A stretch of DNA of 21,871 nt from a virus. Where the stretch lies: the IMG/VR virus record IMGVR_UViG_3300018414_000016, positions 1 through 21,871 of that record; one strand, written 5' to 3'. Position numbers and translations under genes: made by a program. This document shows, one piece after another, positions 7,272 to 13,861 of the stretch. Numbering within the stretch: the stretch's first letter is position 1; every line of letters starts with the position of its first letter. Below the pieces are notes generated by a model, which was not told the DNA's origin, made no database searches, and saw only the letters and a list, made by a program, of their open reading frames with translations.

Positions 7272-9250
7272 CTAAATAGATGGTACAGGAGATGCTTGTG
7301 TGAGATTTGGGATTACAAACTCTGGTACTGCGCGTTGACGGGCTAACAACATAAATGCGTCAGATGTGGCATCCACTTGGTCATCCCACTTACCGACTTT
7401 GGAACGTTCTCCATCAAAGTATTTAAGTTCGTTAATGAATTCTTCATTCCAGTCGCCTTTAACAATTTTAACATTGCCATTTTCACAAAGAACTGTAAAC
7501 GGTTTAAATCTTGTTAATTTGCTCTTATGGGGATTTGGCGGAATAGTTCTTACATATACTCCGTCTTCGGCAAGAATCTTAGCATAAAATTGGGCAGCTA
7601 CTTTTCCAGATGAGCCTGCGTCAATAGGAATCGCAACAGTGACATTATCTAAGCCATCTCGATATGCTGTGCTGACAATTTCTTTCAACACCCCATCTGG
7701 ACGTTTTTGGAACCTAACTACATCTTCTATATAGTATGTTCCAAGTTTGTCCCTAGACATTTTTACACCTACTGTCCAGTCAGGGCAATAGCTTTCAGTT
7801 CTTTCACCGGCAGCTAAGTCGTAAGCCCTCACTGTAGCTACAGGATTAACAGGAGGATGTTCTACAATTTCACACCATTCTGGCTTCCAGTAAGTAGCTC
7901 CATCGTCTGTTACATGCCAAGAACCTAAATACAAACGATCACGCTCAGATTTTTTCAAGTTTTCCAACCTGTCCACGTATGAAGGATTCAATTGCTTCAT
8001 AATAGGGTTATCAGCAATTGTTGCAGCAATGTAGGTATACGTCTGTGGTTTACACCTGTCTCCAAACAATGATACAAGTTCCTCTTTCGTAGCTGCTGTA
8101 TGAGTTTTACCTTCCATTGTTGCATACCAACGTTCTACTGCAAACATTTCTTTACGAGGAATTCCTGTTTCCATATCAAGATAGGGTTGCACAAACTGAT
8201 ATAAATAAGAGGTTCGTGAAGGGTTAGCTGTACATATCAATTGATGTGGGGCTTTTGCTTTAGAACGAATACGGGATTCTAGGTATTTGATTTGTACTTC
8301 AGAATGCCATTGTGCCTCATCGAAGCAAACGAAGCTGAATTGTCCGCCGTCGAAATTGTTAACGTCCTTGTCTGAGAGGCAGTATTTAAACTGGACTTCA
8401 GCACCAGATGGGAATTTTGCTGTCATCTGAGGATGAGATTTGAATTTTGCACCAAACTGCCTCCACATGGCCTGCGCTTCTTGAAAAAGTCCCGTTATGT
8501 TCAAATAGAGTCGCTACTTTCTATCCCGCTTATTAAGCTGCTTACTATCCCTAGTAAGTCCAGATCATATCATAATCTTTATGATAAAGATTCTCACCGC
8601 TTCCGCCTGCTTAGGCGTACTCCATTTCTGGATGATCGTTTGACGTTCCCACAATTGTTGTGGGCTTCGCTCAGGATTACGTGTTCTACGCTTCCCCTGA
8701 ATTCAATGAGTTATTCGATAGACATCACTGCCTAAAGGGGCTGATTAACTACCCGCTTGACTTAATTGTGTAGAAGTTTGACGAATAAATACTCCTCTAA
8801 AATGAGGGTCATTTACATATTTTAAAATAAGCATTAAAGCTTGGTGAGATTTTCCAGACCCAGCCAATCTCTGGAATCTTCAGAAACAGTCGTTAATTGT
8901 TTCCCGCTAATTAAAGCTGCTATATATCGCTATATAGATGAGGTCATGTCTTCCAGTATTTCTACCTGATTCCCGTTTCCCACCCACTAGGGTAGTACGC
9001 TATTATAGCTGACCGTCACACGTTCCTATTTCTAGGCTTCGCTCGATGTTGTCTCAAAGAGAGTTCCGTCGAATTAGAGAATTGTTTTTAAAGCGGAGGC
9101 ACTGTTTTTACCACCGCCGAATATCACGAAATTACTTTTGCAATTAAGAAAAACCCTATGGGCTTCGCTAGAAGGTGCAAGCACTTTCTTTTCAGCTTTC
9201 GGGGTTTTTCTGATTTTACGTTCTGTTACTGTTTTCTTTTTAAATGGCAT
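7272..9250 (-). CDS. terL: Terminase large subunit, three exons separated by two introns
   Basis: Join of 9250-9110, 8864-8751 and 8492-7272 (47, 38 and 406 codons). The spliced 491-residue protein has the normal TerL length. ATG 9250 follows AAGGAGAATTT. Exon 1 ends FVIFGGG and exon 2 starts AGSGKSHQAL, which together give the Walker A motif GGGAGSGKS (residues 45-53). Exon 2 ends RQTSTQLSQAG and exon 3 continues GLFQEAQAMW. Exon 3 carries Walker B FVCFDEAQ (D143, E144), the coupling-type TANPS, and RNase H-like nuclease residues in AYDLAAGE, DAGSSGK and the late DDQVDATSDAF. TerL is the motor that cuts and packages DNA into the prohead. Without splicing, exon 1 runs into a stop soon after the 5' splice site, and the longest single frame (from a TTG at 8504) lacks the P-loop. 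Splice sites are inferred from protein continuity and intron-end rules. Confidence 0.9.
8493..8750 (-). ncRNA. Group I-like intron 2 of terL, 258 nt, no ORF
   Basis: The upstream exon ends in T (8751, ...GCGGGT) and the intron ends in G (8493), the group I boundary rule. Just inside the intron GCCCCTTT can pair with exon AAGCGGGT, with one C-C mismatch and a U.G pair at the splice site, as expected of P1 and the internal guide. Removal joins QAG to GLFQ in frame. Hairpins visible on the minus strand are CCCACAA-CAA-TTGTGGG (8664-8648), flanked by GAGCGAAG and AACGT; CTTACTA-GGGA-TAGTAAG (8558-8541), a 7-bp stem with a GNRA loop; GCTT-AAT-AAGC; and GATAG/CTATT (8525-8504) closing a loop that ends in GCGACT. 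The full catalytic core was not folded here. Confidence 0.8.
8865..9109 (-). ncRNA. Group I-like intron 1 of terL, 245 nt, no ORF, inside the P-loop codons
   Basis: Exon 1 ends in T (9110, ...GCGGTGGT) and the intron ends in G (8865). Intron bases GCCTCCGC (9100-9093) pair with exon GCGGTGGT with one U-U mismatch and a U.G at the cut. Removal restores GGG-AGSGKS in frame. Hairpins are CCTA-GAAA-TAGG (9036-9025), again between GAGCGAAG and AACGT; CTATATA-GCGA-TATATAG (8937-8920), GNRA loop; GCTTTAATTAGC; and GAAAC/GTTTC (8903-8883) closing a loop ending in ACGACT. These occupy the same relative positions as in intron 2. The intron class is inferred from ends and guide pairing; a covariance-model search would settle it. 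Confidence 0.82.
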
Positions 9251-9267
9251 AAATTCTCCTTAAATAC

Positions 9268-9296
9268 TTTACTTCCCATTGATTGTGATATACAAT
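9268..9296 (+). promoter_or_regulatory. Likely sigma-70 promoter of the HNH gene at 9322
   Basis: TTTACT (9268-9273), 17 bases, TACAAT (9291-9296), about 26 bases before the ATG. Nine of twelve consensus positions match. It overlaps the leader of terL on the other strand. Confidence 0.5.
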
Positions 9297-9321
9297 TAAC
9301 TTTTATCATGAAGGAGGTAAT

Positions 9322-10035
9322 ATGGGAAGTCCATTACAATTAGCTGGACAAAAATTTGGTAGATTACTAGTTATTGAAAGAGGCCAAAAGAAAAATGGAG
9401 CTTACTTATGGCTCTGTCAATGTGATTGTGGAAATATAAAATACATACTTGGTAGCAGTATTAAAGCTGGAACTTCTAAATCTTGTGGATGTTTGCAAAT
9501 CGAAGTGGCTAGAAGCTACAAGAAAGAAAACGCCAGAGGTACTCATCCTTTATACGAGATATATTCAGGAATCAAAGGTCGCTGTTTAAATACAAAAGAC
9601 GACGTATATAATAGATATGGTGGTCGAGGTATCACAATATCTAAAGAATGGCTTGATTCTTTTGAACAATTTGTAGAAGATGTTGGTGAACGCCCTGATA
9701 GCACATACTCTTTAGACAGAATTGATAATAACGGAAATTATTGTAAAGGCAATACTAGATGGGTTAAAGCTGACAAGCAAGCAAGAAACCAAAGAAAATA
9801 CAAGAATAATTCATCAGGAGTAACAGGTGTTAATCTTTTAAAAACTAAACACGGAAATTACTGGACTGCACGAGTCTCTCATCCATTACATGATTATGAA
9901 ATAACAAAATCATTCTCTATAAAGAAATTAGGAAATGATGAAGCTTTTAAACTTGCTTGTGAGCACCGCGAGTATTTAATTAAAATGCTTAACCAAGAAT
10001 TTGACGCGGGTTACTCAGATTCACACGGTAAATAA
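9322..10035 (+). CDS. HNH-type homing endonuclease with zinc ribbon and AP2 domain
   Basis: The 237-residue protein has ATG 9322 behind a full Shine-Dalgarno (AAGGAGGT). An N-terminal zinc ribbon (CQCDCG near residue 33 and SCGCLQ near 55) is followed by YSLDRIDNNGNYCKGNTRWV (about 129-148), the HNH-like core in which the first His of the classical motif is replaced by Arg, then by RNQRKYKNNSSGVTGVNLLK and an AP2-type DNA-binding domain (WTARVSH...KSFSIKKLGNDEAFKLACEHRE). It is a free-standing endonuclease, probably selfish, cutting intron- or gene-less alleles to promote its own spread. It is the immediate neighbour of the intron-split terL on the opposite strand, so it may mobilise those introns; that link is inference. 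Confidence 0.87.
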   Translation: MGSPLQLAGQKFGRLLVIERGQKKNGAYLWLCQCDCGNIKYILGSSIKAGTSKSCGCLQIEVARSYKKENARGTHPLYEIYSGIKGRCLNTKDDVYNRYGGRGITISKEWLDSFEQFVEDVGERPDSTYSLDRIDNNGNYCKGNTRWVKADKQARNQRKYKNNSSGVTGVNLLKTKHGNYWTARVSHPLHDYEITKSFSIKKLGNDEAFKLACEHREYLIKMLNQEFDAGYSDSHGK

Positions 10036-10042
10036 TAAAATA

Positions 10043-10105
10043 GTTTTATATCAGAAGCACTAAAGATTCTGTAGGGTTGTCCTCAATAATGTCCTGATAT
10101 AAAAC
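10043..10105. repeat. 12-bp perfect inverted repeat downstream of the HNH gene
   Basis: GTTTTATATCAG (10043-10054) and CTGATATAAAAC (10094-10105) are exact complements around a 39-base loop, starting eight bases after the HNH stop codon. No T-run follows on either side, so it is not an ordinary terminator; it may protect the 3' end of the transcript or mark an element boundary. Confidence 0.8.
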
Positions 10106-10114
10106 CACTCCAAA

Positions 10115-10147
10115 CAGAAAAGCCCGCGAAGCATAGCTTCACGAGCC
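10115..10147 (-). terminator. Terminator of the small-terminase / tRNA unit
   Basis: GCCCGCGAAGC (10122-10132), ATA, GCTTCACGAGC (10136-10146) form an 11-bp stem with two mismatches. Read on the minus strand it ends GGGCTTTTCTG, giving the T-run expected of an intrinsic terminator for the unit that starts at 11011. Confidence 0.65.
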
Positions 10148-10261
10148 TCCTAAATGATTGCTGCCACACTACACAGGAAGTTTCTTTACACTCCCTGCTA
10201 CCTTGCTCACAATCGTGATAGACACATATCTACCTTCTCCACAAACAACTCGCGCAACAAC

Positions 10262-10459
10262 CTATAACTCAGCCAAGGAGAGAGAGAGGAATGCCTTGTT
10301 ATAAGGTGCGCGAAACTTAATTGTAGTTGCTCTCCACTGGAGATTTAATTCAGCTAATAGATTCTTCCTACGGTTTGGATTTGTGAAATCCTTAGAGAAC
10401 ACAATACCGTCTGCTGACACATTTAATGGACTGTAAGGCAGATTTAGATTATATCTCAT
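10262..10459 (-). CDS. Small ORF, 65 aa, unknown
   Basis: The ATG at 10459 opens a 65-residue frame between the tRNA and the terminator. The product is basic, with a segment NPNRRKNLLAELNLQWRATT. There is no convincing Shine-Dalgarno before the start, which lowers confidence. It lies in the same minus-strand unit as the candidate small terminase. I do not recognise it. The 110 bases between its end and the terminator hold no further frame or tRNA that I can see. Confidence 0.4.
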   Translation of the reverse strand: MRYNLNLPYSPLNVSADGIVFSKDFTNPNRRKNLLAELNLQWRATTIKFRAPYNKAFLSLSLAEL

Positions 10460-10506
10460 CGGACACTTACACTTTTACCGGAAATTCCGCAACCAACTAC
10501 AAAACT

Positions 10507-10582
10507 TGGCTGAATAGGGTGGGTTTGAACCACCGACCTGATGATTAACAGTCATCTGCTCTGCCAACTGAGCTACTATTCA
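10507..10582 (-). tRNA. tRNA-Asn (anticodon GTT), CCA encoded
   Basis: A complete cloverleaf is read on the minus strand: acceptor TGAATAG/CTATTCA (7 bp); D stem GCTC/GAGC around AGTTGGCA; anticodon stem GATGA/TCATC with loop CTGTTAA, giving anticodon GTT; variable loop AGGTC; T stem GGTGG/CCACC with loop TTCAAAC; discriminator G; then CCA encoded at 10509-10507. It lies ten bases behind the stop codon of the candidate small terminase, so it is probably cut out of that transcript. A complete arm set with no mismatches suggests it is functional. Confidence 0.95.
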
Positions 10583-10592
10583 TTAAAACTAT

Positions 10593-10952
10593 TTACGACA
10601 CATCAATAACTTCATCAAAATTAACTAGAGGCGTATCATCATAATCGTCTCCAGCAGTAGAAAACTCCCCGTCATTATCACTTTTACCCATCAGCCTAAT
10701 CTGCTTCTCAAGACGGCTAATCTTATCATTATTCTTTTCTTTCATCAAGGACATATGCACGTCTATCAGCTTCTTAGCAGCTTCTACTTTAAGCTTTTCA
10801 TCCTTGCTTTCTTTGTTCTTCATTGTTGCTTCTAGGAAATCTATTGCAGCAGGAGTTACCTTCTGCACCCTTCGCAGCATTGCATCGAAAGGGGTTTTCT
10901 TCTGCAAGAAGCCATGTCCTGTCTGGACACTTTGTACTACTTCATTTGCCAT
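10593..10952 (-). CDS. Putative terminase small subunit, 119 aa
   Basis: ATG 10952 follows AAGGACACAGAA and a full-consensus promoter. The protein is mostly helical and charged: VQKVTPAAIDFLEATMKNKE (about 29-48), KLKVEAAKKLIDVHMSLMKE (53-72), then ISRLEKQIRLMGK (about 78-90), and an acidic tail (DDYDDTPLVNFDEVIDVS). The pattern 'AAIDFLxxTMxxxxxxxKLKVEAAKxLID' is typical of short phage proteins annotated as small terminases, and the gene is the first minus-strand head gene upstream of terL, with the HNH gene and tRNA between them. TerS would recognise the packaging site and load TerL. No DNA-binding motif is obvious, so the call is moderate. Confidence 0.5.
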   Translation of the reverse strand: MANEVVQSVQTGHGFLQKKTPFDAMLRRVQKVTPAAIDFLEATMKNKESKDEKLKVEAAKKLIDVHMSLMKEKNNDKISRLEKQIRLMGKSDNDGEFSTAGDDYDDTPLVNFDEVIDVS

Positions 10953-10982
10953 TTCTGTGTCCTTGTTTATTTAATTATTTGA

Positions 10983-11011
10983 ATTATACACCAAAACTCT
11001 TCATTTGTCAA
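10983..11011 (-). promoter_or_regulatory. Consensus sigma-70 promoter of the small-terminase unit
   Basis: Minus strand TTGACA (11011-11006), 17 bases, TATAAT (10988-10983): twelve of twelve consensus positions, about 30 bases before the ATG at 10952. Divergent with the plus-strand promoter at 11050; 38 bases separate the two -35 boxes. Confidence 0.85.
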
Positions 11012-11049
11012 GAACTATTTTAAGAACGTTTGTCATCTACAGATAACTA

Positions 11050-11078
11050 TTGACAAATCCGAGTTTGTGTGCTACAAT
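11050..11078 (+). promoter_or_regulatory. Sigma-70 promoter of the PhoH/ClpP operon
   Basis: TTGACA (11050-11055), 17 bases, TACAAT (11073-11078), about 30 bases upstream of the ATG at 11108. Eleven of twelve consensus positions. The -35 and following bases (TTGACAAAT) match those of the divergent promoter. Confidence 0.82.
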
Positions 11079-11107
11079 CCAATTTTAACAAACTATAAGG
11101 AAATTGA

Positions 11108-11338
11108 ATGAAAGCACCTATTAACAAACTTTACCCTTCTGTATTTGAGATGATATTCGATGTAGAGAAGCTTGTCAAGGAAGGTTTTAAAATCAATGAA
11201 CAAGACATACCTCGTGCTCATGGTTGGATGTTCTCTGTAACCTATGATGTACCAGAACCTAAAGCTGAAGCGCCGAAGGAACCAAAAGAAACTGAAGTAG
11301 CTAAGCCTGCAAAAGCATCTACTGGCAAAGGTAAATAA
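11108..11338 (+). CDS. Small protein with Lys/Pro/Glu-rich tail, 76 aa
   Basis: ATG 11108 follows AAGGAAATTGA. Residues 1-48 look folded (LYPSVFEMIFDVEKLVKEGF; GWMFSVTYDVPEP), while residues 49-76 are a low-complexity Lys/Glu/Pro/Ala tail ending in STGKGK. It is the first gene of the operon that includes PhoH and ClpP-like genes. The next ATG begins two bases after its end region, with a ribosome site inside this gene's last codons, so the two are coupled. I do not recognise the family. Confidence 0.75.
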   Translation: MKAPINKLYPSVFEMIFDVEKLVKEGFKINEQDIPRAHGWMFSVTYDVPEPKAEAPKEPKETEVAKPAKASTGKGK

Positions 11339-11339
11339 T

Positions 11340-11627
11340 ATGAGTAATCCGTATGGCTATCGAGAAGGAGGTAATGGGTTGACAAAACCTGTAGAATATC
11401 CAAAGCGGTTTACAGCAAGGAATGAAGTTACAGGGGATGCTATCCGATCTGGCTATAGTGATCTATACGCTGAAAATCTTGTAAAAATTAAGAAACAAAG
11501 GCTTGAAGAATCTCTTCCTAACGATTATACTCAAGATAAATATGCTGTGCTGTCTGAGTGTGAAGACTGCGGAGTAGTATTTAAAGGCAATCCTTCTAGG
11601 GGAATTTGCTTTTGTTGTAGCAAGTAG
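11340..11627 (+). CDS. Small zinc-ribbon protein, 95 aa
   Basis: ATG 11340 sits directly behind the preceding stop codon. The N-terminal 70 residues are basic and Tyr-rich (MSNPYGYREGGNGLTKPVEY). The C-terminus has CEDCG and then CFCC, four or more cysteines spaced like a compact zinc ribbon. A nucleic-acid or protein-binding role is possible but not shown. Located second in the PhoH operon; unknown function. Confidence 0.72.
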   Translation: MSNPYGYREGGNGLTKPVEYPKRFTARNEVTGDAIRSGYSDLYAENLVKIKKQRLEESLPNDYTQDKYAVLSECEDCGVVFKGNPSRGICFCCSK

Positions 11628-11666
11628 GGTAGATGTAGGTTAATTTTAACAAACTGGAGGTGAACA

Positions 11667-12413
11667 ATGGCAAGTAGTCGAAATGACAGAAAACCACGCA
11701 GAGATCGTCTTGCTGCGCCAATTACAAAAGAAAAATTTAACGAAGAGAAAGAAAGTCGTTTAAAGCTGTTCAATCCAACACAAAGTCAAAAGACTTTATT
11801 GAATGTTATCAGAAATAATACAATCACATTCGTAGATTCACCAGCAGGAACAGGGAAATCCTCCAGTGTTCTTTGGCATTTCTGCAAAGAGTATCTACAA
11901 GATATTACTAAACAGATTATAGTTGTTCGCACACCCGTAGAGTTTTGTGATGATAAGATTGGATTTCTTCCAAACACACTTGAAGCAAAACTTGAACCTC
12001 ACTTTGCTCCAGCAAAAATGATTCTTGAGGATTTCTTAGGTAAAGGTAGACTTCAAGCTGATATGGGACTTCGTGTGCATTTCAAGATTCCTAATTACAT
12101 GCTTGGCTCTACATTAAAGAATAGCCTTGTTTTGATTGATGAAGCACAACAGCTTTCTCCTCAGATTTTGAAGCTTCTTCTTGAGCGCATTGGAGAAGGC
12201 TCTAGAGTTGTAGTAGCAGGAGATTCTAATCAGTTATTTGATGCAAAAGGTAAGCGTAATGGCCTTGCAGATGCAATTGATAGATTCTTTGATGAAGATT
12301 CAGAAGGTTATTTGATTTCGAAATATCCTGATATTGGCTTCCATGAATTTGATGTTGATGAAATCATGAGGGCAGATATTGTAAAAACAGTTGTAACAGC
12401 TTATAGAGAATAA
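11667..12413 (+). CDS. PhoH-like ATPase
   Basis: The 248-residue protein has ATG 11667 behind GGAGGTGA, one of the best ribosome sites in the window. Residues 35-45 (LFNPTQSQKTL) lead to Walker A DSPAGTGKSS (about 57-66), then IIVVRTPVE (RNA-helicase-like motif), Walker B LVLIDEAQQLSP (about 154-165) and motif VVAGDSNQLF. This is the PhoH family, a P-loop ATPase related to the N-terminal part of superfamily 1 helicases and found in many phages. Its role is unsettled; RNA metabolism or stress functions are proposed for the family. The adjacent ClpP-like gene ten bases downstream is a pairing seen in other phage operons. Confidence 0.9.
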   Translation: MASSRNDRKPRRDRLAAPITKEKFNEEKESRLKLFNPTQSQKTLLNVIRNNTITFVDSPAGTGKSSSVLWHFCKEYLQDITKQIIVVRTPVEFCDDKIGFLPNTLEAKLEPHFAPAKMILEDFLGKGRLQADMGLRVHFKIPNYMLGSTLKNSLVLIDEAQQLSPQILKLLLERIGEGSRVVVAGDSNQLFDAKGKRNGLADAIDRFFDEDSEGYLISKYPDIGFHEFDVDEIMRADIVKTVVTAYRE

Positions 12414-12422
12414 GGAGAATAA

Positions 12423-13148
12423 ATGAAAGCACCAGTAAAATTCACAAACACAAATAACAAGCCTAAATCAGAAATGTCATATGGCTACTACACTGCTCCA
12501 GAAGCTCCTGTGACTTATCAGCGCAGAGAAGGTGGAACATTTGTTGCAAATATCTTTGGCTATATTGAAGAACCTGCACAATATGCTGATCTTATGTCTG
12601 CACTAGAGATGATGGAAGAACATGACGATATGGTTATTAATCTTCAATCTGGAGGAGGATGTGTGAGCACTACAGATATGCTTGTGCATTCTCTGCGTAA
12701 GACTAAAGGGCATGTTCATTTCATCGCTACAGGTCAAATTGCTTCAGCAGCTACCATCCTTCTACTAGAAGCGCATAGTTTTGAACTCTCTGAGAACTTC
12801 GCCGCCATGTGCCACTGCGGCAGCACAGGAGCACATGGAACTCTTAGCGAATTCAGGCAAGCTGCACCTTTCCAAGCTAAATATATGGAAAAGCTTATTA
12901 GAAACACTTACAAAGGGTTTCTAACGGATGCAGAAATTGAGTCTATGATAGATGGTAAGGATGTTTATCTAGACGCAGAGCAGTGGCTAGATCGTTCAGA
13001 AAAGCGTAATGAATATTACAAAGCAGAGACAGAAAAGCTCGTAGAAGCTATGAACAAAGCAGCAGAACGGGAAGCAACACCTGAAAAGCCTGCACCTAAG
13101 AAGCGTGTAGTTAAAGCTGCAACAAAGCCAAAAGTAGAAGTTAAATAA
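12423..13148 (+). CDS. ClpP-like serine protease
   Basis: The 241-residue protein has ATG 12423 after AAGGAGAATAA. The ClpP fold is visible: FVANIFGYIEEPAQYADLMSAL, the oxyanion loop MVINLQSGGGCVSTTD (about 70-85), the nucleophile region TGQIASAATILLL (Ser near residue 105), and the His region AAMCHCGSTGAHG (about 125-137). A Lys/Ala/Pro-rich basic tail (PAPKKRVVKAATKPKVEVK) ends the protein. ClpP normally degrades proteins with a Clp ATPase; phage copies have no assigned partner and might act on host or phage proteins. It is separate from the S49 capsid protease in the head module and is expressed with PhoH, so it is probably not a capsid enzyme. Confidence 0.85.
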   Translation: MKAPVKFTNTNNKPKSEMSYGYYTAPEAPVTYQRREGGTFVANIFGYIEEPAQYADLMSALEMMEEHDDMVINLQSGGGCVSTTDMLVHSLRKTKGHVHFIATGQIASAATILLLEAHSFELSENFAAMCHCGSTGAHGTLSEFRQAAPFQAKYMEKLIRNTYKGFLTDAEIESMIDGKDVYLDAEQWLDRSEKRNEYYKAETEKLVEAMNKAAEREATPEKPAPKKRVVKAATKPKVEVK

Positions 13149-13153
13149 TAGCA

Positions 13154-13189
13154 AGCCCTTGTGTAGAAATACATGAGGGCTTTAATTTT
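13154..13189 (+). terminator. Intrinsic terminator after the ClpP-like gene
   Basis: AGCCCTTGTGT (13154-13164) pairs with ACATGAGGGCT (13171-13181) through an 11-bp imperfect stem, followed by TTAATTTTA. It closes the operon starting at 11050, though the next small gene has no visible promoter, so some read-through is likely. Confidence 0.8.
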
Positions 13190-13204
13190 ATGTGAAGGAA
13201 TATT

Positions 13205-13477
13205 ATGACAGAACTAGAACAAACAATACTGGCATCAATACAAGGAGGAACTTGGACAACTGTGACAAATCCTCTCAACAAAGATTTTATTGTGTCAATT
13301 ATTAAAGACGATGTTGTATTAACAATTGATTATACAAGAGAAAGGTTGTTTGTGGCTGGAAGCTATGTTAAGCTTGATATTTTCAATGAAGTTATTTCTT
13401 ACTATAATGCCGCACAAGAGACTTTGAGAACACAACATGAAGTTGATTTATTGGCTAAGATTAAATTGATGGGATAA
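13205..13477 (+). CDS. Unknown protein, 90 aa
   Basis: ATG 13205 follows GAAGGAATATT. The 90-residue product has predicted beta strands (FIVSIIKDDVVLTIDY; LFVAGSYVKLDIF) and a C-terminal helix (AAQETLRTQHEVDLLAKIKLM). It lies between two hairpins (13154-13189 and 13500-13524) and is probably expressed by read-through of the first. Family not recognised. Confidence 0.65.
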   Translation: MTELEQTILASIQGGTWTTVTNPLNKDFIVSIIKDDVVLTIDYTRERLFVAGSYVKLDIFNEVISYYNAAQETLRTQHEVDLLAKIKLMG

Positions 13478-13489
13478 AACTTGAACTCG

Positions 13490-13524
13490 TAATGAGAAAC
13501 CCGCCTATCCTTTCGGAGGGCGGG
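13490..13524 (-). terminator. Terminator of the HNH / small-protein unit, possibly bidirectional
   Basis: CCCGCC (13500-13505) and GGCGGG (13519-13524) form a GC-rich stem with further CC/GG pairing around a TTTC loop. On the minus strand it is followed by TTTCTCATT. It also sits 23 bases after the plus-strand gene ending at 13477, where it may stop convergent transcription. Confidence 0.65.
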
Positions 13525-13581
13525 AACATTCAGTACATATCTATAATGTATGTTACATTTGTTTTTGAACACAAACTTATC

Positions 13582-13848
13582 TTATGTGCTCTTTTTATTA
13601 TCTTCCACGTATTCTTCAAAAGCATCTAGTAGCATTCCAATATATTCTTTGCCATCGGGTGATTGCAGGAAGCTATTGACACTTTGTATATTATTAGAAA
13701 GAAATAACTGCTGTTGTTGTGACATTGCTGCTCCGAATGACCTGAATGTTTCAAACTTCTGGAGTGTGTTCACAACTAAATACGGATTTTTACGGATACT
13801 GTCAGCTATAATTTCTGGCGATAATTGTTGTATTATGTTATTTAGCAT
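13582..13848 (-). CDS. Small helical protein, 88 aa, unknown
   Basis: The frame extends to a TTG at 13878, but the ATG at 13848 is preceded by AAGGTG at suitable spacing and gives an 88-residue protein MLNNIIQQLSPEIIADSI. It appears entirely helical, with Gln-rich AAMSQQQQLFLSNNIQ and an acidic C-terminus (MLLDAFEEYVEDNKK). Its ribosome site overlaps the stop codon of the HNH gene upstream (TAAGGTG), so the HNH gene appears to have been inserted between this gene and its original leader. No family recognised; helical content is reminiscent of small phage assembly or chaperone proteins but that is only an impression. Confidence 0.68.
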   Translation of the reverse strand: MLNNIIQQLSPEIIADSIRKNPYLVVNTLQKFETFRSFGAAMSQQQQLFLSNNIQSVNSFLQSPDGKEYIGMLLDAFEEYVEDNKKST

Positions 13849-13861
13849 GTTATAATTCACC

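Noticed and set aside
7272-8504. terL as a single 410-codon gene starting at TTG 8504
   Set aside because: The TTG is inside the predicted intron, has no ribosome site, and the product would lack the Walker A motif that is encoded in frame upstream in exons 1 and 2.
8433-8735. 100-codon plus-strand frame covering terL intron 2
   Set aside because: It lies antisense to exon 3 and the intron, has no ribosome site, and is explained by the intron structure.
8493-9109. Frameshift or sequencing-error explanation for the broken terL
   Set aside because: Two inserts of 245 and 258 nt with shared structure and correct in-frame junctions are not produced by base errors.
10148-10261. Second tRNA or small RNA next to the tRNA-Asn
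   Set aside because: No T-arm consensus or cloverleaf could be found on either strand; only a weak GGGAGT/ACTTCC-type pairing is visible.
13154-13524. CRISPR-like or tandem repeat array
   Set aside because: The repeated-looking elements here are two independent terminator hairpins; no regularly spaced repeats exist anywhere in the window.
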